A stretch of DNA of 41,380 nt, taken from Candidatus Aminicenantota bacterium. GTDB taxonomy: Bacteria > Acidobacteriota > Aminicenantia > UBA2199. A program made the translations under genes and the position numbers. This document shows positions 22,644-30,141 of the stretch, in pieces (within the stretch, counting starts at the first letter, position 1; each line of letters opens with the position of its first letter). The stretch spans positions 1 through 41,380 of the forward strand of contig WVZO01000239.1 in NCBI GenBank assembly GCA_011772425.1. The letters run 5' to 3'. The notes below the pieces were generated by a model. The model saw only the letters and a program-made list of their open reading frames with translations, did not search any database and was not told where the DNA came from.

Positions 22644-23045
22644 ATGCCAACGGTTCAGGTTAAAGCACAATTATCCACCGATGATCTGATGCAAGCCGTA
22701 AAGCAGTTAAGTCCATCTGAACTGGAAGGGTTTGTTTCCCATATCATCGCATTTCAGGCACACCAAAAAGCACCGGGTTTATCCAAGGATGAATCTGAAT
22801 TGCTGTTAAAAATCAATCAGGGTGTACCACCCGATATCCAGGAACGTTACGATGAACTTATCGCTAAACGCCAGTCAGAAACACTTACTCCTGGAGAGTA
22901 TGATGAATTATTACGCATAACCGACCAGGTTGAGAAACTGGATGCAGCGCGTGTGGAATATTTGAAAGAATTGGCTCGTATTCGTCAGACTTCGCTTACT
23001 GCGCTGATGGAAGACCTGCGCATTCGAACCCCTGCTAATGGTTAA
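22644..23045 (+). CDS. Conserved small protein that accompanies HNH endonucleases
   Basis: This 133-aa protein starts MPTVQVKAQLSTDDLMQAV after GAGGTG. The pattern (STDDLMQAVKQLSPSELEGFV, then LSKDESELLLKINQGVPPDI, RYDELIAKRQSETLTPGEYDELL, and a basic tail RQTSLTALMEDL) is one I know from cyanobacterial and other genomes where it directly precedes a small HNH nuclease. The function of the pair is not established to my knowledge. It is helical and soluble, with no signal peptide. It overlaps the HNH gene by 8 nt, so they are coupled. It may bind or restrain the nuclease; that is inference. Confidence 0.75.
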   Translation: MPTVQVKAQLSTDDLMQAVKQLSPSELEGFVSHIIAFQAHQKAPGLSKDESELLLKINQGVPPDIQERYDELIAKRQSETLTPGEYDELLRITDQVEKLDAARVEYLKELARIRQTSLTALMEDLRIRTPANG

Positions 23046-23487
23046 AGAATACATTCCCGCTGAACTAAAACACATCATTGTTGAACGTGCTCATGGGTGT
23101 TGTGAGTACTGCCGGAGTCAAGCTCGATTTTCAACCCAGGCATTTTCAGTTGAACATATTATCCCTGTCAGTGGTGGAGGTGAAACTGGTTTGGACAATC
23201 TGGCGTTAGCCTGTCAGGGGTGCAATAATCATAGATACACGAAAACAAAGGGACGTAATCCTGTAAGCGGTGAATTTGTTCCCCTTTTCCATCCGAGACA
23301 GCAGCGATGGCAGGAGCATTTTACCTGGAATGAAGATTTTACGCTAATTATCGGGTTAACTCCCACAGGCCGGGCAACCGTCGAGACCCTACAACTAAAT
23401 AGGGAAGGTTTAGTCAATTTGCGCCGGGTACTTTATAGCATGGGAGAACATCCTCCGGCAGAAGAAAGAGAAGATGAAAAAAGGTAA
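23038..23487 (+). CDS. HNH endonuclease
   Basis: This 149-aa HNH nuclease has a zinc-binding CEYC pair (~21-24), then VEHIIPVSGGGET with the catalytic His (~39), LDNLALACQGCNNHR with the second CxxC and the final His (~58-69), and a C-terminal PLFHPRQQRWQEHF segment typical of this stand-alone group. It is expected to cut double-stranded DNA with a metal ion. It is the second gene of a two-gene unit with the 133-aa protein. No methyltransferase or mobile-element gene lies nearby, so it is not an ordinary restriction locus. Confidence 0.88.
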   Translation: MVKEYIPAELKHIIVERAHGCCEYCRSQARFSTQAFSVEHIIPVSGGGETGLDNLALACQGCNNHRYTKTKGRNPVSGEFVPLFHPRQQRWQEHFTWNEDFTLIIGLTPTGRATVETLQLNREGLVNLRRVLYSMGEHPPAEEREDEKR

Positions 23488-23707
23488 CAGGCGGCTTTTT
23501 CCCTTTGAAGAGTTCTCCTAAATTGTTTGGAATTTGGTGCTTTCTTCTCATACCTTCTAACCCCCTTCGGGGGAAATCCGAAGCACAAAGCACGAAATCC
23601 GAAACAATATGGAAAAATCCAAATTTCAACGTTCCGTCCCTGGATTCATACCAATTCACAATTCATCATTAGATTTTGACGCAGCCCTGAGGTAACGGTC
23701 CTTTGTA

Positions 23708-23736
23708 TTGACAAATCCAGGTAAAAGAGGTAATAT
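23708..23736 (+). promoter_or_regulatory. Sigma70-type promoter of the HEPN gene
   Basis: TTGACA (23708-23713), 17-bp spacer, TAATAT (23731-23736), about 38 bp before the first ATG of the HEPN ORF. Confidence 0.75.
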
Positions 23737-23774
23737 CATTTTGGCAATGAACAGAAAATGAACAAAAAGAATGA

Positions 23775-24128
23775 ATGATGACAAAAAAAGAACTAATAAA
23801 ACACTGGGTTAAATTGTCCGATGCAAATTACAAATCAATGCTAAATATGTTTAAATCCAAAGAATATATGTGGTCATTATTTGTCGGCCATTTGGCCCTG
23901 GAAAAACTGTTAAAAGCCTACTATATTAAAGTAAAGGATAAAAATGTTCCTTATATCCATGATCTCCATAAGTTGGCGGTGGCCAGTGACCTTGAATTAA
24001 CAGAAGATCAAAAGGATTCTTTACAGTATATTACGTTGTTCAATATTGAAACCAGGTATGAAGACTATAAAAGGGAGTTCTATAAGAAATGCACAAAAGA
24101 TTTTCCAAAAATAATATTAATCGTATAA
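23775..24128 (+). CDS. HEPN-domain protein with a frameshifted C-terminus
   Basis: This 117-aa protein has the HEPN fold pattern: ELIKHWVKLSDANYKSMLN, then WSLFVGHLALEKLLKAYYI, YIHDLHKLA and FNIETRYEDYKREFYKKCTKDF. HEPN proteins of this kind normally pair with an MNT nucleotidyltransferase as a toxin-antitoxin unit; no MNT gene is beside it. After CTKDF the frame ends PKIILIV, but another frame (about 24100-24146) continues with NINRIKELRKK, the ending expected for the family. This indicates a one-base frameshift near 24100, followed by a junction with tgtcccctttttc repeats at about 24150. It is probably a decaying gene. Starts at 23775 and 23778 are equivalent; no clear ribosome binding site. 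Confidence 0.7.
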   Translation: MMTKKELIKHWVKLSDANYKSMLNMFKSKEYMWSLFVGHLALEKLLKAYYIKVKDKNVPYIHDLHKLAVASDLELTEDQKDSLQYITLFNIETRYEDYKREFYKKCTKDFPKIILIV

Positions 24129-24338
24129 AGGAGCTGCGAAAGAAAGACTTTCTTGACTGTCCCCTTTTTCTGTCCCCTTTTTCTCCTTTTTCACTACTCC
24201 CCTTAGGGAACCACCTACTGCGGCGGAGAAAAGCGGTGCGACACCCCTCCCTACTCCGGTGAGCATAAGTGTAGTCGGGACACCCTCTGAGATTCCTTGT
24301 GCACAAAAACCCCTTCAGAAGGGCAAGCGCGATTGATG
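24129..24338. other. Short intergenic region with tgtcccctttttc repeats
   Basis: Contains two or three copies of tgtccccttttt (about 24158-24185) right after the decayed HEPN end, then GC-richer DNA with small hairpins. No gene is supported. Confidence 0.5.
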
Positions 24339-25607
24339 TTACTGATTTCTTGCCTGTTCGCCGATGAGGAAACTGGTAATGAACCTGCCATAGGTTTTAA
24401 AGGGATTATTGAGACTACGTATTGCCTTTTTATGAAGTTTATGCATCTGAGTCGGAGATATATGCGGGTGATTCCAGACCAGATGTTTGGTATCGTACTT
24501 ACTGTAGGTCCGTTCGAAGATACCATACTTGGACTCAATTCTATCCCAAAGTGGGGTTTTGGGAAAGGGAGTGAGAATATTTATACCATGGGCTTCACAC
24601 CCCAATTCCTTAATTCTCATAATATCTTCGAGTGTTTCCTCAGCGGTCATATTTTCATAACCGATCATATAATTGACCATCCGGTACATTCCTGGCTTCT
24701 CTTTGGTGCGACGAGCATATTCCACTATTTCCTCCACACGTTGCAGCTTATCGACATTATTAAGTGCATTTTGATTCATGGCTTCCGCCCCGATTGAGGG
24801 GGCCCTTAAACCTCTATCATACCAGGTATCCAGATGTCGGGAGAAAAGTGAGGCCCGCGACTGGGCAAACCAAAAAAATTTATAACGAGCAAAAAGTTCG
24901 GTGATTTGTTCCGTAAACTGATGATCGGCACCGAAGAGTTCATCCGTGACAACAAGGTGGTTGATTCCCATCCTCTTATATGTGATCAGCACCTCTTCAA
25001 TACTCTCGATGTTGATGTTGAAGAGCCTTTTTTCGAACGTCGGTGTCTGGCAAAAAATACACTTAAAAGGACAGCCACGTTTAGTATATAGGAAACCTAA
25101 TTTCAAAAGAGATGTTTTTATTGGTCTGAGATTAAATTGAAATGTAATCGAGGGATGTTCAATCTGATCGTCAAGGACGCGGCAACCAAAAAGTTTGGCA
25201 AAGTGATCTTCAGCGGGTCCAATAAAGACACGATCTACGATACTGGGTACCTTCTCATCCAGCGCGCCATAGTTACCTGCCCATAGCTCACCAACATTAT
25301 ATCGCATCGCCTCTTCCGCCATCCTTTCGATATCATCAATCTCGTCCTGGTAGAAGCTGAACCCAACTATATCCCAACCCTCCTTTAGCTTATTAACATA
25401 TTGCTGCCATTGGGGAAATTCAAGAATCTCTACCTGAGGCACATTTTGTTTGATAAATCTTAAACCAATACTCGAATCCCGTGGTAGACTTGGACCAATG
25501 ATTATCTTCTTAATGTTATATCCCAACATGTCCACGAAACCACCCGAGGATTTCCTGTATTTGGTACATAAAAGTACCTTTGGGTTTGTAGAAAGAGATT
25601 TCATCAT
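24339..25607 (-). CDS. Radical SAM protein (B12-binding-like N-terminus)
   Basis: This 422-aa protein has the radical SAM cluster motif CPFKCIFC (Cys179, Cys183, Cys186), which holds a 4Fe-4S cluster and S-adenosylmethionine. The N-terminal ~150 residues have alternating strand/helix segments (KVLLCTKYR, WDIVGFSFY, ELWAGNYGAL) as in the cobalamin-binding-like domain of such proteins, but I see no DxHxxG cobalamin motif, so B12 binding is doubtful. After the core (LVVTDELFGAD, SIGAEAMNQN, YMIGYENMTAEETLEDI) comes a C-terminal helical part. The substrate is unknown. AGGAGA lies about 8 nt before the ATG. A 41-codon ORF lies 41 bp upstream on the same strand and could be co-transcribed. Confidence 0.85.
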   Translation of the reverse strand: MMKSLSTNPKVLLCTKYRKSSGGFVDMLGYNIKKIIIGPSLPRDSSIGLRFIKQNVPQVEILEFPQWQQYVNKLKEGWDIVGFSFYQDEIDDIERMAEEAMRYNVGELWAGNYGALDEKVPSIVDRVFIGPAEDHFAKLFGCRVLDDQIEHPSITFQFNLRPIKTSLLKLGFLYTKRGCPFKCIFCQTPTFEKRLFNINIESIEEVLITYKRMGINHLVVTDELFGADHQFTEQITELFARYKFFWFAQSRASLFSRHLDTWYDRGLRAPSIGAEAMNQNALNNVDKLQRVEEIVEYARRTKEKPGMYRMVNYMIGYENMTAEETLEDIMRIKELGCEAHGINILTPFPKTPLWDRIESKYGIFERTYSKYDTKHLVWNHPHISPTQMHKLHKKAIRSLNNPFKTYGRFITSFLIGEQARNQ

Positions 25608-25648
25608 ATTTATCTCCTGTGTTTAATTTTTTCATAAAACTTTTGACA

Positions 25649-25774
25649 TTACCGTTTGGTTGCCTCCTTTTTTTTATTAATTAAATCCTTTCTTTCTATT
25701 TCAGGATTACTTCCAAAAGGCAGCAGGAAACGTAAAATTCCTGCCATCACTGATTTTATTCTCAACATTTTCAT
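25649..25774 (-). CDS. Possible 41-aa peptide gene upstream of the radical SAM gene
   Basis: A minus-strand ORF from ATG 25774 to TAA 25651-25649 encodes 41 residues: a hydrophobic N-terminal half (VMAGILRFLLPF) followed by a charged tail (EIERKDLINKKKEATKR). A GGGGGTG stretch 5-11 nt upstream can serve as ribosome binding site. It ends 41 bp before the radical SAM start. It has no Cys, so a thioether-type core is impossible, but other modifications are not excluded. It could be a peptide substrate, a short membrane-interacting peptide, or a chance ORF. Confidence 0.4.
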   Translation of the reverse strand: MKMLRIKSVMAGILRFLLPFGSNPEIERKDLINKKKEATKR

Positions 25775-25878
25775 CTTACACCCCCGCCTTCTTATATAGC
25801 ATTATTTCTAAATCTTTGTTTAAAATTGATAATACTTTAACCTTTTTTTACTGGAATGCTGAATTAGAGAGAGTCTTG

Positions 25879-25908
25879 AAAATTAAAGATTTATAAATCT
25901 TTAATTTT
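25879..25908. promoter_or_regulatory. 30-bp perfect palindrome (operator or AT-rich terminator)
   Basis: The sequence aaaattaaagattta is followed directly by its exact reverse complement. There are 15-bp arms with no loop. It lies between two divergent transcription units, about 105 bp upstream of the 41-aa ORF and 240 bp upstream of the glycosyltransferase start. A fully AT-rich stem with T-rich flanks could act as a weak terminator; a dimeric regulator site is as likely. Confidence 0.6.
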
Positions 25909-26035
25909 ATTTCTTTGTTTTGACTGGCCTGCGCCATTTTTTTGTGCCATTCCGAACCTAACATTCTGGCCTGTCCCTTTATTATCAAGTACATTTCACA
26001 TGGAGTTTATTTATTTTTGTAGCATTTATCTGTGC

Positions 26036-26064
26036 TTGCAATTTCCCACAGTTTGGGGTACACT
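26036..26064 (+). promoter_or_regulatory. Candidate promoter of the membrane glycosyltransferase
   Basis: TTGCAA (26036-26041), 17-bp spacer, TACACT (26059-26064), about 80 bp before the ATG at 26147. Confidence 0.45.
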
Positions 26065-26146
26065 ATGCCTTTATTGAAATTTCTTTGCTCAGGACGTTGA
26101 GAGAAGAAAAAGCCATTGAAACTAAAAATTGAAAAAGGAGCAGCAC

Positions 26147-27649
26147 ATGAAGGTCAAGTGGTTATCAACAGGAAAATTGAAAGAGGTTATCGATCAAGCG
26201 GAGGCGAGGCACCTGATGCTGATTTTCCCACTGCTTTATTTGGTTGTCTTTATTATCACCTCGGTCTTACGGATAGGGTTTCCTTACCAATTGTCTTGGT
26301 TAGAGGGGGCGGTGATGGACCATTCCCGTTGGATTTTGCAGGGAAACCAATTGTACGGACCACCCTCAGTGGATTTTACCCCCTTTCTCTATCCACCGTT
26401 TTATTCTTATGTTTCGGCTTTTTTTATGAAAATCTTCGGGGTGCATATTCTTATTCCCCGACTGGTGTCTTTAGTGAGTTCCATGTTGGTATTGGTGCTC
26501 ATCTGGCGGCTGGTAAAATATGAGACGGGTTCAAACTTCTACGCACTGGTGGCCGCCGGCTTCTATGCCTCCTTTTATCCCTTTGTGCGCTGTTATTTCG
26601 ATATGGTGAGGGTAGATGCCGTTTTTGTTTTTTTGATGTTTTTGGGGGTCTATATTTTACGGACCGGAAAGAAACCTTATTCAATTTATTTAAGCGCCTT
26701 TGTATTTTACCTGGCCGTGTTTACCAAACAGCAAGCCCTTCCCATGGTAGGAATGATGGGACTTTTCCTGCTGCTGCAAAATTTTAAGAAATTTTTAAAA
26801 TTTACGCTGACTTTTTGTCTGTTGACCTTTATTACTATTCTTTACTTCCAGCAGGCTTCAGACGGCTGGTTCCTCTTTTATGTTTATAAATTCCCTCTTT
26901 CTCATGGATTTCGCAGTTTCCTGATTACCTTGATCTTCCGGGATTTGCTCCTGCATGCACCGGTTCTTGTGCTGATAGGGCCTTATTTGTTTTTCAAAGC
27001 TTTTAAAGGTAAAAACGACCTTCGTTCCCGGGTTGTTTTTTACCTGTTTTTTTCCATTGCCGCGTTTGGGATTTCCTGGGCGTCGCGGGCCCATGGCGGA
27101 GGAGCGGAAAACGTCTTGATGCCGATACTTTTATGCCTCTCCGTACTGGGAGCTGTCTCATTTTGGTATTTTGAGCAAGACATAGGGGCAGGCAACAAAA
27201 AAGGAGTCTACTTTGCCTTTCTCTTGATCGCCGTTCATTTCGGTATTCTCATCTATAACCCGTTGTCCCTTATTCCCACCAAAAAACATTACCAATGGAA
27301 TAAAAAATTCGTCGATTTAATTGCCAGCTTTGAGGGAGATGTACTGGTCACCCAATTTGGATATATTCCTACCCTGGCAGGAAAAAAGACCTTCGCCCAT
27401 ATGACAGCGGTGAGTTTTGGTTATTCAAGGGGGGGTGTCAGTATTAAGGCCAAAGGTATCATCAGCCGAAAGTTCCGAAAAGCCATCCGTAAAAAACAAT
27501 TCAGCGCCATTATCTTAAGAAAAAAAGAAAGTTTTTTCCTGAGCAAAATGAGAGGTATTTACAAACGGAAGGGCCGGTTTGTTACCCCTATTCCCCTGGT
27601 CTTACACGGCGTCATGCACCAGGAGTGGGATATCTATGTCCCTAAATAA
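26147..27649 (+). CDS. Polytopic membrane glycosyltransferase (GT39/ArnT-like)
   Basis: This 500-aa inner-membrane protein has about ten predicted helices. Its first periplasmic loop, SWLEGAVMDHSRWILQGNQL followed by a FTPFLYPPFYSYVSA segment, is the pattern of GT-C type transferases (PMT/ArnT-like), where an acidic residue of this loop is catalytic and the sugar donor is a polyprenyl phosphate sugar. A soluble C-terminal part (~395-500) follows. I chose ATG 26147 with AAAAAGGAG 7 nt upstream rather than the in-frame TTG at 26129. It converges on a methyltransferase gene 13 bp away. Acceptor and sugar are unknown; cell-envelope modification is likely. Confidence 0.8.
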   Translation: MKVKWLSTGKLKEVIDQAEARHLMLIFPLLYLVVFIITSVLRIGFPYQLSWLEGAVMDHSRWILQGNQLYGPPSVDFTPFLYPPFYSYVSAFFMKIFGVHILIPRLVSLVSSMLVLVLIWRLVKYETGSNFYALVAAGFYASFYPFVRCYFDMVRVDAVFVFLMFLGVYILRTGKKPYSIYLSAFVFYLAVFTKQQALPMVGMMGLFLLLQNFKKFLKFTLTFCLLTFITILYFQQASDGWFLFYVYKFPLSHGFRSFLITLIFRDLLLHAPVLVLIGPYLFFKAFKGKNDLRSRVVFYLFFSIAAFGISWASRAHGGGAENVLMPILLCLSVLGAVSFWYFEQDIGAGNKKGVYFAFLLIAVHFGILIYNPLSLIPTKKHYQWNKKFVDLIASFEGDVLVTQFGYIPTLAGKKTFAHMTAVSFGYSRGGVSIKAKGIISRKFRKAIRKKQFSAIILRKKESFFLSKMRGIYKRKGRFVTPIPLVLHGVMHQEWDIYVPK

Positions 27650-27662
27650 ATCTAATTTCCCT

Positions 27663-28472
27663 TCAGCCCCGGGGATCAGGACCTGTGTGCATGCGGTGGT
27701 CAGGTGTTGTTGATTTTGCCAATACAAAAATCCATAAACCAATAGGAAAACTAAAATGCCTGGAAAACCGGGACTCCATATCCAGTATTTTGGTTAGGAT
27801 TCGGTTGAGCCAATTGGGCACCTCTCCAACGTTGACACTGGTTTGCTTTTTCTTGAATAATCGCATTACTTTCTCTTTGAACCGAGAGAATAGGGCAAAA
27901 GGAAAAAGAAAAAACATAAAGTAACTACTCCGGGTAATTTCGTATCCATTGTCCCTTAATAAAGCATGAAGCGTTTTCCTGGAATATCGCCTATAGTGGT
28001 GCAGGAGACGGTCGTGATCGCTGTACAAAAATTGGCAGGCAGGAACGCTGAGCAATAACATATGGTTAGGTGGTGCAATTTGCTTTATTTTTTTGAAAAA
28101 CTCAAAATCATATTCAATATGTTCCAGGACATCGAATAACGTGAATAGGTCAATTTTATCGTAATCAGGTAGATCAAAAAAATCTTTTTCATACACAGCC
28201 TCTGCAATTCCCCGGGCACGGGCTCGCATTACCAACGGGTGTGAGCGCTCAACAGCAACGACTTTGGCAAATTCAGCCAGGACATCGAAATTACCACCTG
28301 ACCCACAGCCAACATCCATTATTTTTTCTATTTTTTTTGTCTTAATGGCTGCTTGCAGATAATTTCGAATGATGTATTTTCGGCCTTGCAGCCACCATAG
28401 AGTGTCTTCCAACGCAGCTGCTTTTTCTTCACTGATATTCTCAAACGCGTGGTCACGGATGTCCTGTTTCAT
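27663..28472 (-). CDS. Class I SAM-dependent methyltransferase
   Basis: This 269-aa protein carries the Rossmann methyltransferase signature IMDVGCGSGGNFDVLAEFA (motif I), VVAVERS (motif II), FTLFDVLEHIEYDFEFFKK (motif III/IV) and HMLLLSVPA. The C-terminal half has a hydrophobic segment (YFMFFLFPFALFSRFKEK), suggesting it works at the membrane, as in methyltransferases acting on polyprenyl-linked sugars or lipids. It faces the glycosyltransferase gene tail to tail. The last ~16 residues (TTPDHRMHTGPDPRG) are polar and unlike the rest. The substrate cannot be told. Confidence 0.82.
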   Translation of the reverse strand: MKQDIRDHAFENISEEKAAALEDTLWWLQGRKYIIRNYLQAAIKTKKIEKIMDVGCGSGGNFDVLAEFAKVVAVERSHPLVMRARARGIAEAVYEKDFFDLPDYDKIDLFTLFDVLEHIEYDFEFFKKIKQIAPPNHMLLLSVPACQFLYSDHDRLLHHYRRYSRKTLHALLRDNGYEITRSSYFMFFLFPFALFSRFKEKVMRLFKKKQTSVNVGEVPNWLNRILTKILDMESRFSRHFSFPIGLWIFVLAKSTTPDHRMHTGPDPRG

Positions 28473-28530
28473 GCGCTTCTCATCATGATGTAAAGATAAT
28501 CATTTTTTCTACTATTTCTTTAGAAAGATA

Positions 28531-28559
28531 ATTTTACCAGAGGATCGCCTTATTTGCAA
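28531..28559 (-). promoter_or_regulatory. Candidate promoter of the methyltransferase gene
   Basis: Minus strand TTGCAA (28559-28554), 17-bp spacer, TAAAAT (28536-28531), about 58 bp before the ATG at 28472. Confidence 0.5.
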
Positions 28560-28568
28560 TGGCCTGCG

Positions 28569-28632
28569 GCGCAATGGCGCAATGGCCCAATGCCTCCAGC
28601 GTGGAAAGGTGGAAAGGGGAAAGGGGAAAGGG
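28569..28632 (+). repeat. Short tandem repeats (gcgcaatg and ggaaaggg words)
   Basis: gcgcaatg gcgcaatg gcccaatg at 28569-28592, then ggaaaggt ggaaagg ggaaagg ggaaagg at 28603-28632. Same style of 7-8 bp purine-rich tandem repeat as at 117-650 and 1976-2200. Confidence 0.7.
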
Positions 28633-28708
28633 AACAGGTAAAAAAATATTCTGCCAGAAAATGGCAAGATTTTGCCATAGGTAACCATACTTTTACACCC
28701 GCTTTCCC

Positions 28709-28737
28709 TTGTTGGAAAAATTGATTGATGATAAAAT
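28709..28737 (+). promoter_or_regulatory. Candidate promoter of the amidohydrolase remnant
   Basis: TTGTTG (28709-28714), 17-bp spacer, TAAAAT (28732-28737). Confidence 0.4.
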
Positions 28738-28770
28738 GATTAAGTTATAAAAGGTAAAGCAGGTGTGCAA

Positions 28771-29314
28771 ATGGGAAAAGAAAAAATTCTAATATTCATT
28801 AGTTCTTTTATTTTCACTTGTAGTCTGGCAATTTCTCAAACAACAGCGATTATTTGCGGGAAATTAATCGACGGCAGCGGGGATACCCCCTTAATAAACC
28901 GGGTTATTGTAATAAAAAACGGAAAAATTTTGGCTGTAACAACCAGAAGTAAAATACCAGCGAAGGCAGAGATTATTGATCTCAGCGATTATTCCATTTT
29001 ACCCGGGCTGATCGATGCTCATGTACATCCATTAATTGCGACTGACGATTACCAGGTTGATCACTTAAGGCGGTCTTCAGCAGACAAGGCTCTCCAGGGA
29101 TTAAAAGTTGTCCAGGATTTACTTAATGCTGGTTGGACCACTTTACGAATAGCAGGAGATGCAGATGTTTTTTATGCTCACCTCGCCATTCGGGATGCCA
29201 TTAATGACGTTTGCGGTAAAAGGTGACCCTCTCAAAGATATTTCCGAACTTGAACGGGTAAAGTTTGTCATGATTGGGGGACTGGTAGTTAAGTTTGATA
29301 AAACAGGAACTTAG
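28771..29314 (+). pseudogene. Amidohydrolase with a large internal deletion
   Basis: The 5' part (28771-29226) encodes a signal peptide (IFISSFIFTCSLAISQ) and the start of an imidazolonepropionase-like amidohydrolase: the N-terminal beta domain with IDGSGDTPL, then LPGLIDAHVHP with the first metal-binding HxH, and AGWTTLRIAGDADVFYAHLAIRDAIN. The frame stops at 29226. In another frame 29227-29314 encodes DPLKDISELERVKFVMIGG, the normal C-terminus of the same family. The roughly 250 residues between, with the remaining metal ligands, are missing. So a single deletion of about 750 bp with frame change most likely destroyed the gene. ATG 28771 has AGGTG upstream; a GTG at 28765 is also in frame. 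Confidence 0.8.
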
Positions 29315-29352
29315 TTCGCTGTGCTCACAATGTGGTGGGCTGCATTCAATTG

Positions 29353-29381
29353 TTGATTTGTCATTTAATTTCAAGTAAAAT
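29353..29381 (+). promoter_or_regulatory. Candidate promoter of the nitroreductase gene
   Basis: TTGATT (29353-29358), 17-bp spacer, TAAAAT (29376-29381), about 60 bp before the ATG at 29442. Confidence 0.55.
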
Positions 29382-29441
29382 AGAAAATGTGAAGAACAAA
29401 TACTCTTTTTTTATTAAAAAAACGTTAGAAAGGAGAATAGG

Positions 29442-30125
29442 ATGAATCGCAGGACTTTCGTAAAGACGTTGCCGGCTGTCACAGTGCTGGCCGGCACAAC
29501 CTCCGGCTTTCCCCAGGACCTACAACCGATCAATCTTATGAAGCCCCAGAAGGACGGCGGCAAGTCGGTTCTGGCCGCCCTGGAGAAAAGACGGACGATA
29601 CGCAGCATCAGTTCGAGGGAACTCCCTGCCCAGGTACTGTCCAATCTTCTTTGGGCGGCATTCGGTGTGAACCGGGAGAAAGCGTCATTTGGAAAGCCAG
29701 GAAGAACTGCTGCATCTGCCAGTAACTCACAGGAGATCGACCTTTACGTTGCCATGGCCAGGGGAGTCTACCTCTATGAGGCGGTTCCGCACCGTCTGAC
29801 TCCGGTTGTCCGCGGGGACTTTCGCGCCAGGGCTGGCAGGGGCAGTGCAGCTAAAGCTCCGGTAAATATCTTTTATGTTGTGGACCTTACCAGGTATATT
29901 ACAGCAGACTGGCAGCCGGACCCACACATAGGGGACCCGGAAGTCCAGAAGTCTTATTATTATGTCGCTACAGGCCTCATTGACTCAAACGTTTACCTGT
30001 TCGCCGCTTCGCAAGGTTTGGCAGCCTGGTTCCACAATTGCAATAGGGATAAAACAGCCAGGGAGTTCAAACTTCGGCCTCAACAGCGTATGCTTTTCGC
30101 CCAAACAATAGGTTATCCGGATTAA
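29442..30125 (+). CDS. Tat-exported nitroreductase-family (SagB-like) flavoprotein
   Basis: This 227-aa protein starts MNRRTFVKTLPAVTVLAG, a twin-arginine (RRTFVK) export signal, followed by a nitroreductase fold: LEKRRTIRSISSRELPAQVL (FMN-binding arginines), LLWAAFGVNR, TAASASNSQEIDLYVAMARG, then GLIDSNVYLFAASQGLAAWF, the helix after the cofactor loop typical of the SagB/nitroreductase group. It probably binds FMN in the cytoplasm and is exported folded to the periplasm. Substrate unknown. AGAAAGGAG precedes the ATG. It ends 16 bp from the oppositely oriented acyl-CoA ligase gene. Confidence 0.85.
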   Translation: MNRRTFVKTLPAVTVLAGTTSGFPQDLQPINLMKPQKDGGKSVLAALEKRRTIRSISSRELPAQVLSNLLWAAFGVNREKASFGKPGRTAASASNSQEIDLYVAMARGVYLYEAVPHRLTPVVRGDFRARAGRGSAAKAPVNIFYVVDLTRYITADWQPDPHIGDPEVQKSYYYVATGLIDSNVYLFAASQGLAAWFHNCNRDKTAREFKLRPQQRMLFAQTIGYPD

Positions 30126-30141
30126 TGAAGAATTAATGGGG

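Larger units (their letters stand above)
25775..26146. other. AT-rich intergenic region between divergent radical SAM and glycosyltransferase genes
   Basis: No gene is supported. It holds the 30-bp perfect palindrome at 25879-25908 and the glycosyltransferase promoter at 26036-26064. The rest shows no repeat or hairpin of note. Confidence 0.55.

Noticed and set aside
23561-23573. cccccttcggggg hairpin as terminator after the HNH gene
   Set aside because: Only a 4-5 bp stem, about 75 bp downstream of the stop, and not followed by a T-run.
25516-25635. A 39-codon minus-strand ORF (MKKLNTGDKYDE...) overlapping the radical SAM start
   Set aside because: It is out of frame with, and mostly inside, the radical SAM gene, whose start has a good AGGAGA site; it has no ribosome binding site of its own.
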